Assembly (NCBI GenBank): GCA_035307785.1
Contig: DATGHS010000393.1
Coordinates: 1 to 29,478 of the forward strand
Length of the DNA stretch: 29,478 nucleotides
Direction: 5' to 3'
From: DATGHS01 sp035307785
GTDB lineage: Bacteria; Planctomycetota; Planctomycetia; Gemmatales; Gemmataceae
Below the pieces are notes generated by a model, which saw nothing but the letters and a program-made list of their open reading frames with translations, was not told the origin of the DNA and ran no database searches. Made by a program: the position numbers and the translations under genes. Below are positions 8,622 to 16,690 of this stretch, in pieces. Every line of letters begins with the position of its first letter. Position 1 is the first letter of the stretch.

Positions 8622-9467
8622 TTATCGTCCGTTTACGGATTTCCTGCAGAACACACCGGCCCAATCAATGGGAATAATCTCTTCTTGAATGTCGTGCTGA
8701 CGGCGGTAATCCTGAACGGCCTCCTTGCAGGCCGGAACCGCGCCGTAGTCGTCGACGATGAGAAAGCCGCCGGGCGAAAGCTTCGGATATAAATTCGCCA
8801 GCGCGTCCATTGTCGATTCGTACATGTCGCCGTCGAGCCGAACGACCGCGAGTTGCTGTAATTCCGCTTTCGGCAACGTGTCGCGAAACCAGCCCTCCAG
8901 GAACTGCACTTGCTCGTCGAGCAGGCCATAGCGCTCGAAGTTGCGCTGCACTTGCTCACGCGACACGGCCAGAAACGGGTTCGTGTGCAAATCGGAATCG
9001 GCATCGTGTGGGAACTCCCGCCGCGGCGGCGGCAGCCCCCGGAACGAGTCGGCCAGCCAAACGCGCCGATCGGTAATGCTGTGTGCCTTCAGCACCGCGC
9101 GCGCGAGAATGCTCGCCCCGCCGCGCCACACGCCGCATTCAATAATGTCGCCGGGGATGTGCTCGCGCAGCGCCGTTTCAATGCAGTGCTGGAAATTGTC
9201 GAGCCGCTTCCAGCCGATCATGGTGTGGGCCCAGGGCGGCCAGTCCAGTCCTTCCAGCCGTCGCTCCGCGTTGAAGGGCTTGAGGCGGGCCAGGCGCATG
9301 TTCTTCGCCGACAGCGCTGAAATGAGGGTGCGCTGGAATACCCCTTTCCGTTTCAAAGGCTTCTCCTCCGTCTCGCCATAGATCCAGTTGATGAGGCAGC
9401 GCTTTAAGAGATCGAGATATAACTGGGCCGAATCGTGCGGCCCCTGCGGCAGCGAAAGCGTGGGCAT
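8622..9467 (-). CDS. TylF/MycF-family class I O-methyltransferase
   Basis: 281 residues, ATG with AGGT about 7 nt upstream. Family features: SAM motif I IIECGVWRGGAS (about 108-119), LADSFRGLPPP (about 138-148), the metal site LDGDMYESTMDAL (D212, D214) and FLIVDDYG (D239, D240). These aspartates match the Mg-binding set known for MycF. TylF relatives methylate sugar hydroxyls of macrolides, but many bacterial members sit in polysaccharide or unknown pathways. No glycosyltransferase or polyketide gene is nearby, so the substrate is open; a surface glycan is a reasonable guess. It lies 93 nt downstream of nadB on the same strand. The last codons overlap a repeat of the adjacent hairpin sequence. 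Confidence 0.9.
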   Translation of the reverse strand: MPTLSLPQGPHDSAQLYLDLLKRCLINWIYGETEEKPLKRKGVFQRTLISALSAKNMRLARLKPFNAERRLEGLDWPPWAHTMIGWKRLDNFQHCIETALREHIPGDIIECGVWRGGASILARAVLKAHSITDRRVWLADSFRGLPPPRREFPHDADSDLHTNPFLAVSREQVQRNFERYGLLDEQVQFLEGWFRDTLPKAELQQLAVVRLDGDMYESTMDALANLYPKLSPGGFLIVDDYGAVPACKEAVQDYRRQHDIQEEIIPIDWAGVFCRKSVNGR

Positions 9468-9560
9468 CGTGCACCTGGGAATAAAGACAATCTTGGGAAT
9501 GACGCGAGTTTAAGGTGTTGGGGCGACTGAGATCAAGGGCAAATGGCTGCGACTTGCGGC

Positions 9561-11162
9561 TTAACCGGCGCTCGCGGGCGGACAGACGATGTGCTTCAGC
9601 CAGTGCGCGTCATCGCGCATGGGGAAGTCGCTGCGAAAGTGCGTGCCGCGCGATTCTTCCCGCGCCAGCGCGGAGTCGATCATCAGGCGGGCGATGGTGA
9701 GAAGATTCTGCAATTCCCAGCCGGGACGGGAATCGAATTCGCGAGCCAGTACGTAACGGCGCCAAAAGTCCACATCGTGTTGTGCTTCCAGCAGCCGTTT
9801 GCGCTCGCGGACAATGCCCATGTTGCGGACCATCAGCGCCCGGAGAGAGTTAGTGATGTCGGCCACGTCGAGCGGTTCGGCGGCTTGCGGCTCAATTTGA
9901 AAGCGCAGCGGCAAAGCGTGAAACGACTCCGGCATCTTGGCGGCCTCGGCCGCGGCGCCGCGCGCGCAACTCGCGCCAAAGACGAGCCCCTCGAGCAAGC
10001 TGTTCGAGGCCAGGCGGTTGGCACCGTGCAAACCGCTGGAGGTGACCTCGCCGGCGCCCCACAAGCCGGGAATGGAACTTCGCCCGTCGCTGTCCACCGT
10101 CATGCCGCCGATCATGTAGTGCGCGCCGGGCCGCACCGGAATTCGGTCTTTGGTGATGTCGAGGCCGAAGCCGCGGCACATTTTGTCGATCCCCGGGAAG
10201 CGCTGCCGGACGTGGTTTGCGTCGAGGTGCGACAGGTCGAGGTACACATTGGGATGCTGCGTGCGTTCCATGCAACGAAAGATGGCTTGCGATACCACGT
10301 CGCGGGTCGCACGTTCAGCGCGCGGATCTTCCTGCAGCATAAAGCGGTTGCCGTCTTTGTCGCGCAGATAGGCGCCTTCGCCACGAATCGCTTCGGTGAT
10401 GAGCGAGCGGGCCGAACCGGCCACGTAGAGCACTGTGGGGTGGAATTGCATGAATTCCATGTCGCGCAATTCAGCTCCGGCCCGCCACGCGGCAGCCATG
10501 CCGTCGCCCGTGGCGACCGGCGGGTTCGTGGTCTCGCGGTAGACCATGCCGGTCCCACCGGAAGCCAAGATTGTTTGCTTCGCCCAGACGAGCATTTTCT
10601 GCTCGCCGCGCACCAGCAGCGCGCCCACGCAGCGGCCCTCGTGCGTGAGCAAATCCAGAATGAATGTGTCGTCCCAGATGCTGGCATTCGGCAATCTGCG
10701 GGCGCGCTCGATGATCGCGCGCATCACCTCAAAGCCCGTCGCGTCGCCCAACGCATGCACGATGCGGGAGTGGCTATGGCCGCCTTCGCGCGTGAGGGCC
10801 AACTCGCCGCTGGCCAGATGATCGAAATTCGTGCCCCAGCGGATGAGGTCGGCAATCTGTTGCGGCGCCTCGTGAACGACTTTCTCCACCACCGCCCGGT
10901 CACAAAGCCCGGCCCCGGCCCGCAGCGTATCTTCGACGTGGTTCTCGAAGCGGTCTTCCGGCGACAAGACGCCGGCGATGCCGCCCTGGGCATAGTTGCT
11001 GTTGCTTTCCTGAATCTTGTCCTTCGTGACGACGAGGCTTTGGAGCGAAGTTGGCACTTCGAGCGCGGCCCGCAGGCCGGCAATGCCAGCACCCACAACC
11101 AAGATATCGGTGAAGTGATGGGGAACGCGCTTGGGATCGAACGAAACGAGATAGCGATGCAT
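9561..11162 (-). CDS. nadB: L-aspartate oxidase
   Basis: FAD enzyme that oxidises L-aspartate to iminoaspartate, the first step of de novo NAD synthesis (partner: quinolinate synthase NadA, not in the window). 533 residues from the ATG at 11162. The FAD-binding GAGIAG (24-29) is at the N-terminus, followed by SNSNYAQGGIAG, the NadB-type ALTREGGHSHSRIVHA, the GGTGMVYRETTNPPVATGDG region, EFMQFHPT, and the C-terminal helical domain. Length is normal for NadB (about 530). The start is doubtful: no Shine-Dalgarno precedes this ATG, and a TTG at 11183 with GGGGA upstream gives 7 extra residues. A strong hairpin (11172-11209) lies immediately before the ATG. The gene follows the low-complexity membrane protein by 55 nt, so coupling or read-through transcription is possible. 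Confidence 0.96.
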   Translation of the reverse strand: MHRYLVSFDPKRVPHHFTDILVVGAGIAGLRAALEVPTSLQSLVVTKDKIQESNSNYAQGGIAGVLSPEDRFENHVEDTLRAGAGLCDRAVVEKVVHEAPQQIADLIRWGTNFDHLASGELALTREGGHSHSRIVHALGDATGFEVMRAIIERARRLPNASIWDDTFILDLLTHEGRCVGALLVRGEQKMLVWAKQTILASGGTGMVYRETTNPPVATGDGMAAAWRAGAELRDMEFMQFHPTVLYVAGSARSLITEAIRGEGAYLRDKDGNRFMLQEDPRAERATRDVVSQAIFRCMERTQHPNVYLDLSHLDANHVRQRFPGIDKMCRGFGLDITKDRIPVRPGAHYMIGGMTVDSDGRSSIPGLWGAGEVTSSGLHGANRLASNSLLEGLVFGASCARGAAAEAAKMPESFHALPLRFQIEPQAAEPLDVADITNSLRALMVRNMGIVRERKRLLEAQHDVDFWRRYVLAREFDSRPGWELQNLLTIARLMIDSALAREESRGTHFRSDFPMRDDAHWLKHIVCPPASAG

Positions 11163-11171
11163 GGGAGGTGT

Positions 11172-11209
11172 GCAACGCCGCAAGCGGCGATCCCCGCTCG
11201 CGGCGTTGC
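11172..11209. repeat. Hairpin immediately upstream of nadB
   Basis: Arms of 10 nt (11172-11181 and 11200-11209) pair perfectly, and an inner AGCGG/CCGCT extends the stem after one mismatch, with a loop of about 6 nt. It covers the space where the nadB ribosome site should be and ends 9 nt before the ATG. No T-run follows on the minus strand, so it is not a standard terminator. Confidence 0.65.
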
Positions 11210-11217
11210 CAGAGTTC

Positions 11218-12177
11218 CTACTTTTTCGGGGGTTTCTTGCCCTCGGAGATCATTCGCGTGAATCGGCTGGCGGCGTCTTGATATTCCGGAGGAGCGCTGC
11301 CGGGGCCGCCGGTGTTGATGTCGCCGGCCTTGGCATTCGGATCCGTCTCAACTTTGCGTGGGCCTTTGTTCAAGACCGAGCTGCCCGCCCGGTTGCCGCC
11401 AACCGTATCGTTCTTGTTATCCTCCGCATTTGGCGGCTGATCCTTGTGCTTGGCCAGGTTTTCCAGGTACTGCTTCCATTGCTCTTCGGTGATGCCGTAT
11501 TTCTGCAACATCTCGGGCGTCACCTTCTTCTTGAATTCGTCGAGTTGCAGGTCGCCGGCGCGGTTGGCGAATTCCTTATTCGGATCGGCCATCTTGCCGC
11601 GCTCTTCCTGAGCCTGATTAGTAGCCGCACCGCGCTTTTCATCCGCAGTGGCCCCCTGTCCAGAACTGGAGCCAGCGGGGCTATGGTCTGTATCATTCGG
11701 CTTCGCATTGCCCTGGCTGCCGGAATTCGGCTTCGCATCGCCGGGGGAGTTACCCTGGGCCTGCTGTTCATTGTTCGCGTCGCCTTGCTTTGCGTTCTCG
11801 CCGCCGGGTTTGCCGGGCATTGGCGGCTGGGCATTCGCATCGGGTTGCATCGGCTTCGTCTGTTTGGGGTCGCCCATCGGCTTGCCGACGTTGCTGGCCG
11901 TCTGGTCGCCCTTGTCGGCCTGCTTCTGCGGGTTGTCTTTTGCCTGACCGGCTTCTTTGCCGCTGCCACCCTGGCCGCCGCCCTTCGAATCGCCGGCTTG
12001 CTGGCCACTACCCTGGTCGCCCGGCTTCTTGGCCTCGGCGGTTTGCTTGGCGTCGCTCGGCTTGTTCTTCGAATCACCTTGCTTGGCACTGGCCGAACCG
12101 GCGCCGGACTGATTGGACTTCGATTCACCTTGCTTCGGAGCGGGGCTACCGGCCGCACGGGCCGCATCGGTCGCACT
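11218..12177 (-). pseudogene. In-frame continuation of the low-complexity membrane protein beyond a TGA
   Basis: 320 open codons, ending with TAG at 11218, lie in exactly the same frame as the gene at 12178-15600 and directly after its TGA. The composition continues unchanged (K, Q, G, D, N, P, S), then a folded-looking tail appears: LDEFKKKVTPEMLQKYG, ITEEQWKQYLENLAKHK and PPEYQDAASRFTRMISEG. The first possible start in this frame is the ATG at 11877, 100 codons after the TGA, with no obvious ribosome site. I therefore read it as the true C-terminus of one gene cut by a nonsense change, a sequencing error or a stop that is read through. A separate 219-residue gene from 11877 is the alternative. 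The conserved-looking tail is the reason to think the whole frame was recently functional. Confidence 0.6.
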
Positions 12178-15100
12178 TCAGTGTTTACACTCACCTGGCT
12201 CCTGTTTAGGAGCGTTGTTCGGCTTTTGCTTCGCGATCTGCTCGGCCTTGTCGGTCATCGGGTTGCCCTGCTCCGGTTTCTCCGGTGGTTTCTTGGCGGC
12301 ACCCAGTTGCTGGCCGTTCTTGTCTTGTTGATCCTTCTTTAGCGCATCCTGGGCGGCCTTCTGCTTCTGCGGGTCGGAGCTGTCTTTGGCCATTTGCTCG
12401 AGTTGTTGCTTCGCATCCTGGCTTGCCTTCGGGTCGCCGTTCTTCATCTGATTCTCGAGCTTGGCGACATCGTCCTTGCCGCCGGCGCCGTTGTTGTCTG
12501 GAGTCGGCTGTTTATTGTTGGCCTGCTCCTTTTGGCTGGCGCCGTTATCGCCCTTGGCGTCACCCTTGCTTTGTTCGAACTGTCCGGTGTTGCCCATCGG
12601 AGCATTGCCTTCCGATTTGGCCTGACCTGGGTCTTTCTGTTTCTCCGGGCTGTTATTGTCGTTGCCCTGAGCCATTTGGCCTTTCGGCTCGCCCGGCGGA
12701 TTTTTGCCGGCGTTGTCGCTCGGCTTGGCTTTGCCGTGCTGCTGTTGCGGCGGCTTCTCGGCCTTCGCGGCGCCGGGCTGATCTTGCGGCTGATCATTCT
12801 CACCTGTGCCGCCGCCCTGTTCCTTATTGTCGGGTTTCTTCTTCGCTTGGCCTTCCTGCGGCTGGTTGTCGGGCTTCGGTTGGCCTTCAGCACCTTGACC
12901 GGCTTGTTTGTTGTCGCTGTTCTTCGGGTCGTTCGGATTTGGGTTGTTGGGGTTATTCTCTGGCTTCTGGCTCTTGTCCGGCTGGCCCTTGGCGTTGCCC
13001 GGCTCGTTGTTTTGCTTCGGATCGGGGTTAGCGCCGGGGTTCATCCCGTTTTCCATGGGCTGATTCGGGTTCATCGGGTTCATGGGATTTTTCGGCGGCT
13101 GCTTGGCATTGCTGGTGCCGCCTTCCGCGCCCTTTTCCGGCTGGTTCTTGGACTCGCCCATGCCACTCGGGTCGGCATTCTTCTCCCCGGCCGGTTTCGG
13201 ATCGCCCTTCTGTGGCGGTTGCTGCGGCTGGCCCTTCGGCTTCGAGTCGCCCGCGCCGCTGCCTTCCTGGGGCGGACCTTTTTGCTCGGCCGGCGGCTGC
13301 ATGTTCCCATCCTGCTTCATGTCTTTGGCATCGCCCTTGCTCTCGTGGGGCTGGGGCTGGGCGTTGTTGCCGTTCTTGTTGTCGGGCTGATTTGGGTTTT
13401 TGTTGTCCGGCTGATTCGGATTCTTGTTATCCGGGTTGTTGTTGGGATTCTTGTTGTCCGGCTGATTCGGATTCTGGTCCGGCTTGTTGCTCCGATCGTT
13501 CGGGTTCTTATTATCGGGCATCGGCTGATTGCCGTCTTGCGGCTTCGCCTGCTCCGGCTTGCTGCCCTGCTCCTTCGGATTCTTCTCGTCTGGCAGCTGA
13601 TTGCCATTCTCCGGCTTGTTGTCGCCCTTCGCCTCGCCGTGTTCATCCTTCTTTGGCTGATTGTTCGCATCCTGCTTATGCTTCTCTTCGATTTCCTTCT
13701 TGATCATCTCCTCGACCTTCTTGTCGGAATCGGATTTTTCCTTGTCATCCTTTTTCTGGTTCTTCTCATCCTTGTTGCCGGCCTGGTTCTGCTGCTCGGC
13801 CTGCTGCTTCTTCGACTCCTCGTTGTCCTTCTGATGCTGTTGGTCGAACTTCTTATCGTTGTCCTGCTTGTCTTGCTGGGCCTTCTCTTTTTGCTCCTGC
13901 AGTTCCTTCTTTTCGTCTTCGTCTTTCTTGGGGGCAAGAATCAGCACCGTGAAATGTTTGGTGCTGCCAATGTTTGGGCCGGGGAAATCGCAATTATCTT
14001 CGGCTTCGAGCCAGTATTCTAGCACGGCTCCCGCGCCCAGCTTGGCCTGGGCGCCGTCTTTGGTCTTCAGCTTCTCGATTTCCACGAAATCCATGTATTC
14101 CACCGAGCGCATAAAAGCGCCGGTTTCGAGCTTGAAGTCCTTTTCCTGGTGGAATGTCTTTGGCTCCAGGACGGTGCCGTCTTTCAGCTTCATGCGCAAG
14201 GTGATCTTCGTGAGGCCATAATCATCCTGGGTCGTGCCTTCGAGTCGGAGCATGCCATTGGCCGGCCTCTGCAGCTGGCACTTGGGCTCCGGCTCCAGAA
14301 GTTCCAATGGCTTGGTAAAGTTGACCTCCGGCGGCATGTCCCGCAACGCCTTGATCGTGTACGGCAGCGGGTCTTTGTTCGATTCGCCTTCGACCGAGGA
14401 GAAGTAAATCCGGTATTTCGTTTCCTTGTTAACGATGAATTTGAATTGCAACGCATCTGGCTCGCCGGGAACCAATGCCGCCTTGATGGGACCCGTGGCG
14501 GGCTTGGCATCATCCGGCAACAAGACGCCGTCAAACGGATCCACGACGATGCGCCCGTCGCGGACATCGCGGTTGGTGTGGACCTTGAGTGTGACTTCGG
14601 TGCCGCGGAGCGCTTCGATGTTGGGATCGGTCGCGGTTCGGGGCAGCCATTGCAGGTAGGGGCGGAACTTGTAGGTGACGTCGAAGCGGGTTAGCAACGG
14701 CGAGGAGCGCACGGCCACATGGTATTCCGGCGTCTCGTCGTCGCCGCCGGCCACTTTGTACCAGAAGCCGTTCTGCACGCGGTCGGCCCCGAGGGTCACT
14801 TTCCATTCCGTATTATCGCCGTCGGGAGCAAGCGCGATCTCTTCGTAATTCGTGTCGTCCGGATTGCGCCGCAACAACAGGCGCATCGAGTCCGGCTTGT
14901 TGTTATCGGGAATGCGGCCATCAACTCTCACGCGCACGGTCACCGAGAACTTCACCGGCACCGTCGCGCTGCCGCCTTGCGGTTCAATGACCGTTATGTT
15001 CGTTTGCTTTGCGACCGGCGCGCTGCTGAATGGATTGAACGCACGCTCGAAGAGCGATAAGAACTGCCCCGGTCGCATGACCGCCAGCGCAACAATGACG

Positions 15101-15600
15101 CCCACGAGCAAGCCGCCCGCGATGCCGCCCAGCCAGCCCAGCTGGTGGGCAGGAACCGCTTCATTCAGATCGGATTCTTTGAGGTCGGCCGCGGCCCGGC
15201 TGCCGAGCGCGGTGTGGACCGCCGGGGGCAAGTCTTCGTTGTGCAAATCGAGCCAGTTGATGACGCTGTTCTTCGCGTCGGGAATTGTCTGTTCCACTTG
15301 CCGGGCAGCATAGTAGGGATTGATCGGTTGGCGGAATGGCCGCAACAGCCGGAACCAGACAAAAGCGCCGGCCGCCGCCAGGAATCCCAGAAATGCAATT
15401 TGCCGGACGATTTGTGGCAAATTCACGGCCCGGTCAAGAAACATGATGGCCAGACCAAAGATTGTCGTGCCGATCAGCAGCATCAGGAAGGACGACGTCA
15501 GGTCCAGGAGCAGCACCCGGCGAGTGGCCTGGGTAAGCTGCTGTTCCACGAAGCGATCATGCCGACCGGATGCCTTGACGGGTTCTTGCACGGTGGCCAT
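12178..15600 (-). CDS. Large membrane protein with long N/Q/K/P/D-rich low-complexity region
   Basis: 1,140 residues from the ATG at 15600 (GGAG about 10 nt upstream) to TGA at 12178. Three membrane segments (about 36-55, 65-84, 155-175) come first, resembling the layout of DUF4175-type proteins. Residues about 180-550 are beta-rich and probably outside the cytoplasmic membrane, with repeated sandwich-like strands (EYWLEAEDNCDFPGPN, YKVAGGDDETPEYHV). From about residue 555 the chain turns into a charged coiled-coil-like stretch (K, E, Q) and then about 500 residues of N, Q, P, K, D and G, including DNKNPNQP repeats. Such tails in planctomycetes are often misnamed circumsporozoite-like. Role unknown; a cell-envelope scaffold is a guess. 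The last residues before the stop, GECKH, carry Cys and His that occur nowhere else in the tail, and the same frame continues past the TGA. Upstream is a perfect TATAAT at 15646-15651. Confidence 0.85.
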   Translation of the reverse strand: MATVQEPVKASGRHDRFVEQQLTQATRRVLLLDLTSSFLMLLIGTTIFGLAIMFLDRAVNLPQIVRQIAFLGFLAAAGAFVWFRLLRPFRQPINPYYAARQVEQTIPDAKNSVINWLDLHNEDLPPAVHTALGSRAAADLKESDLNEAVPAHQLGWLGGIAGGLLVGVIVALAVMRPGQFLSLFERAFNPFSSAPVAKQTNITVIEPQGGSATVPVKFSVTVRVRVDGRIPDNNKPDSMRLLLRRNPDDTNYEEIALAPDGDNTEWKVTLGADRVQNGFWYKVAGGDDETPEYHVAVRSSPLLTRFDVTYKFRPYLQWLPRTATDPNIEALRGTEVTLKVHTNRDVRDGRIVVDPFDGVLLPDDAKPATGPIKAALVPGEPDALQFKFIVNKETKYRIYFSSVEGESNKDPLPYTIKALRDMPPEVNFTKPLELLEPEPKCQLQRPANGMLRLEGTTQDDYGLTKITLRMKLKDGTVLEPKTFHQEKDFKLETGAFMRSVEYMDFVEIEKLKTKDGAQAKLGAGAVLEYWLEAEDNCDFPGPNIGSTKHFTVLILAPKKDEDEKKELQEQKEKAQQDKQDNDKKFDQQHQKDNEESKKQQAEQQNQAGNKDEKNQKKDDKEKSDSDKKVEEMIKKEIEEKHKQDANNQPKKDEHGEAKGDNKPENGNQLPDEKNPKEQGSKPEQAKPQDGNQPMPDNKNPNDRSNKPDQNPNQPDNKNPNNNPDNKNPNQPDNKNPNQPDNKNGNNAQPQPHESKGDAKDMKQDGNMQPPAEQKGPPQEGSGAGDSKPKGQPQQPPQKGDPKPAGEKNADPSGMGESKNQPEKGAEGGTSNAKQPPKNPMNPMNPNQPMENGMNPGANPDPKQNNEPGNAKGQPDKSQKPENNPNNPNPNDPKNSDNKQAGQGAEGQPKPDNQPQEGQAKKKPDNKEQGGGTGENDQPQDQPGAAKAEKPPQQQHGKAKPSDNAGKNPPGEPKGQMAQGNDNNSPEKQKDPGQAKSEGNAPMGNTGQFEQSKGDAKGDNGASQKEQANNKQPTPDNNGAGGKDDVAKLENQMKNGDPKASQDAKQQLEQMAKDSSDPQKQKAAQDALKKDQQDKNGQQLGAAKKPPEKPEQGNPMTDKAEQIAKQKPNNAPKQEPGECKH
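13374..13478 (-). repeat. Coding tandem repeat (DNKNPNQP units)
   Basis: Degenerate units of about 24 nt encode DNKNPNQP-type octapeptides, with a partly deleted unit in the middle (NPNNNPDNKN). They lie inside the low-complexity gene. Such units can expand or shrink by slippage. This is not a CRISPR array: the spacing is short, there are no unique spacers and the frame is kept. Confidence 0.7.
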
Positions 15601-15645
15601 GTGTACATACTCCGGGCGTGATGCCAGCCTCTTCCCATTGCCGCA

Positions 15646-15651
15646 ATTATA
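15646..15651 (-). promoter_or_regulatory. Perfect -10 box upstream of the low-complexity gene
   Basis: TATAAT on the minus strand, 45 nt before the ATG at 15600. No good -35 hexamer is found at 16-18 nt. It overlaps the stop codon of the small upstream ORF. Confidence 0.35.
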
Positions 15652-15832
15652 CAGCCTGCACTGGCCCCGCGCCCACAACATAAATGGGGAATTGGGGCGG
15701 AATGTTCGGGCCGCGGAAGAACGAACCGGCCGCGGCTACACAAAATGTAACGCTATTGCCAATGGTAGCGTTGGCCAGTAAGGATTGGATGCGAGATAAG
15801 CAGCCTAAGTTCCGTCCTTTGGGTTTGCTCAT
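15647..15832 (-). CDS. Possible 61-residue ORF coupled to the upstream gene
   Basis: An ATG at 15832 overlaps the upstream stop in an ATGA arrangement, with GGAG 5 nt before it, the classic layout for translational coupling. The product is basic at its N-terminus (MSKPKGRN), then hydrophobic in patches (TFCVAAAGSFF, IYVVGAGPVQAV) with no clear membrane helix or known motif. I do not recognise it. The alternative is chance: 61 codons open in GC-rich DNA is not remarkable, and the ORF ends inside the likely -10 box of the next gene. Confidence 0.3.
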   Translation of the reverse strand: MSKPKGRNLGCLSRIQSLLANATIGNSVTFCVAAAGSFFRGPNIPPQFPIYVVGAGPVQAV

Positions 15833-16488
15833 TTCTTCTCCACCCAATTGCCGATGATTGCGTCCTTCAAGTGGCGCGGTCCAAGTGACCAGATATCGGG
15901 CTTTAGACCGCCGTTCTTAGGACCTTTCATATCGTATTGGTATTTCCGGCCAAACGGGTCGAAGAGTGATTCAACAGAAACGTACGCTCGGCCATTGGGA
16001 GGACTGACGAGTTCATCGAGTTCGTCAGGATATTTAAGGTACTTGAGTTTGAATTGTAACACGCCGATCTGCAGGTCGTTCACGCCGGTCTTTGCCCGCC
16101 GTTCCGCGTCTTGCTGCATGGCTTTTATCAAGGAATTATCTTTGAGCACTAGATAAGCCTCGTTCACGCCGTTCAGGCGTTTGTACTCCTCGTGCCACTG
16201 CCGCTTCGCGTTCTCCAAACGTTTGCCGAGTTTTTCCGGCATATCCATTTCGACATCGGGGCCCGATTTTTTGACTGCTTCCCGGCGTTCCCGCAGAATC
16301 CGGTCGAGTTCAGTTAACTTCGGCAGAGCGGCTTGCGCGGTGGGCTGGTCTTGGATCGATTTCAAGACATCCACCAGGTTTTCTTGTGCTTTCACCCAAT
16401 CTTCGACAATTGTTTCGACGTTTTTTTCATCAGCTTGCGCGATCCCCACAACCAACAGTGTCATCGCGGCGCACAGAAATGTTCGCAT
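15829..16488 (-). CDS. Secreted protein with GspG-like (type II secretion pseudopilin-like) C-terminal domain
   Basis: 219 residues; GAGGT lies 7 nt before the ATG. Residues 1-19 form a signal peptide (MRTFLCAAMTLLVVGIAQA). Residues about 20-125 are charged and helical. The C-terminal part holds LKYLKYPDELDELVSPP, SLFDPFGRKYQYDMKG and PDIWSLGP, closely following the calcium-binding end of GspG pseudopilins (yP..l..L, DPWG..Y.Y, D.wSlG). The pilin-type N-terminal methylation motif is missing, so this is probably not an assembled pseudopilin but a periplasmic protein that borrowed the fold; planctomycetes carry many such proteins. It is the first gene on the minus strand before the large membrane protein. 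Confidence 0.8.
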   Translation of the reverse strand: MRTFLCAAMTLLVVGIAQADEKNVETIVEDWVKAQENLVDVLKSIQDQPTAQAALPKLTELDRILRERREAVKKSGPDVEMDMPEKLGKRLENAKRQWHEEYKRLNGVNEAYLVLKDNSLIKAMQQDAERRAKTGVNDLQIGVLQFKLKYLKYPDELDELVSPPNGRAYVSVESLFDPFGRKYQYDMKGPKNGGLKPDIWSLGPRHLKDAIIGNWVEKK

Positions 16489-16638
16489 GGCTGAACCTCA
16501 GAGAAAGAGTAGCCAGGAATCAAAGAGATGGTGCCCCGGTGTTTCTATAGTGCGGCAGGATTCGCTTTGCTAGGCCAAATAGGGCAGGCAAAAGTCTGAT
16601 GAGAAGATCGTATACGAGCGTCTCGAATGGGAATAACG

Positions 16639-16644
16639 TATAAT
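16639..16644 (+). promoter_or_regulatory. Perfect -10 box upstream of the PH-like gene
   Basis: TATAAT at 16639-16644, 46 nt before the ATG at 16691. Transcription from it would begin near 16651, after the alternative GTG start at 16646, and so argues for the ATG. No recognisable -35 hexamer at standard spacing. Confidence 0.4.
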
Positions 16645-16690
16645 TGTGCCAAACAAGCCCGCGCTCGTTGAATCTTGCCGTACCACTGCC

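Noticed and set aside
9543..11261. 572-codon plus-strand open frame
   Set aside because: Antisense to nadB, which carries all family motifs.
12178..12180. TGA as a selenocysteine codon
   Set aside because: No redox-type context or recognisable SECIS-like stem directly after it; the protein is a low-complexity envelope protein.
11520..12194. 224-codon minus-strand frame starting at a GTG with AGGAG 4 nt upstream
   Set aside because: The ribosome site is tempting, but the product is only R, S, T and P, as expected from reading the low-complexity repeats one base out of frame.
13374..13478. Repeats as a CRISPR array
   Set aside because: Units are contiguous, imperfect and in frame, with no spacers and no cas genes.
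12394..14022. 542-codon plus-strand frame encoding a very hydrophobic, membrane-like protein
   Set aside because: It is the mirror of the N/Q/K/D-rich repeats on the other strand: AAC, AAG, CAG and GAC read backwards give V, L, L and V. No ribosome site or family motif.
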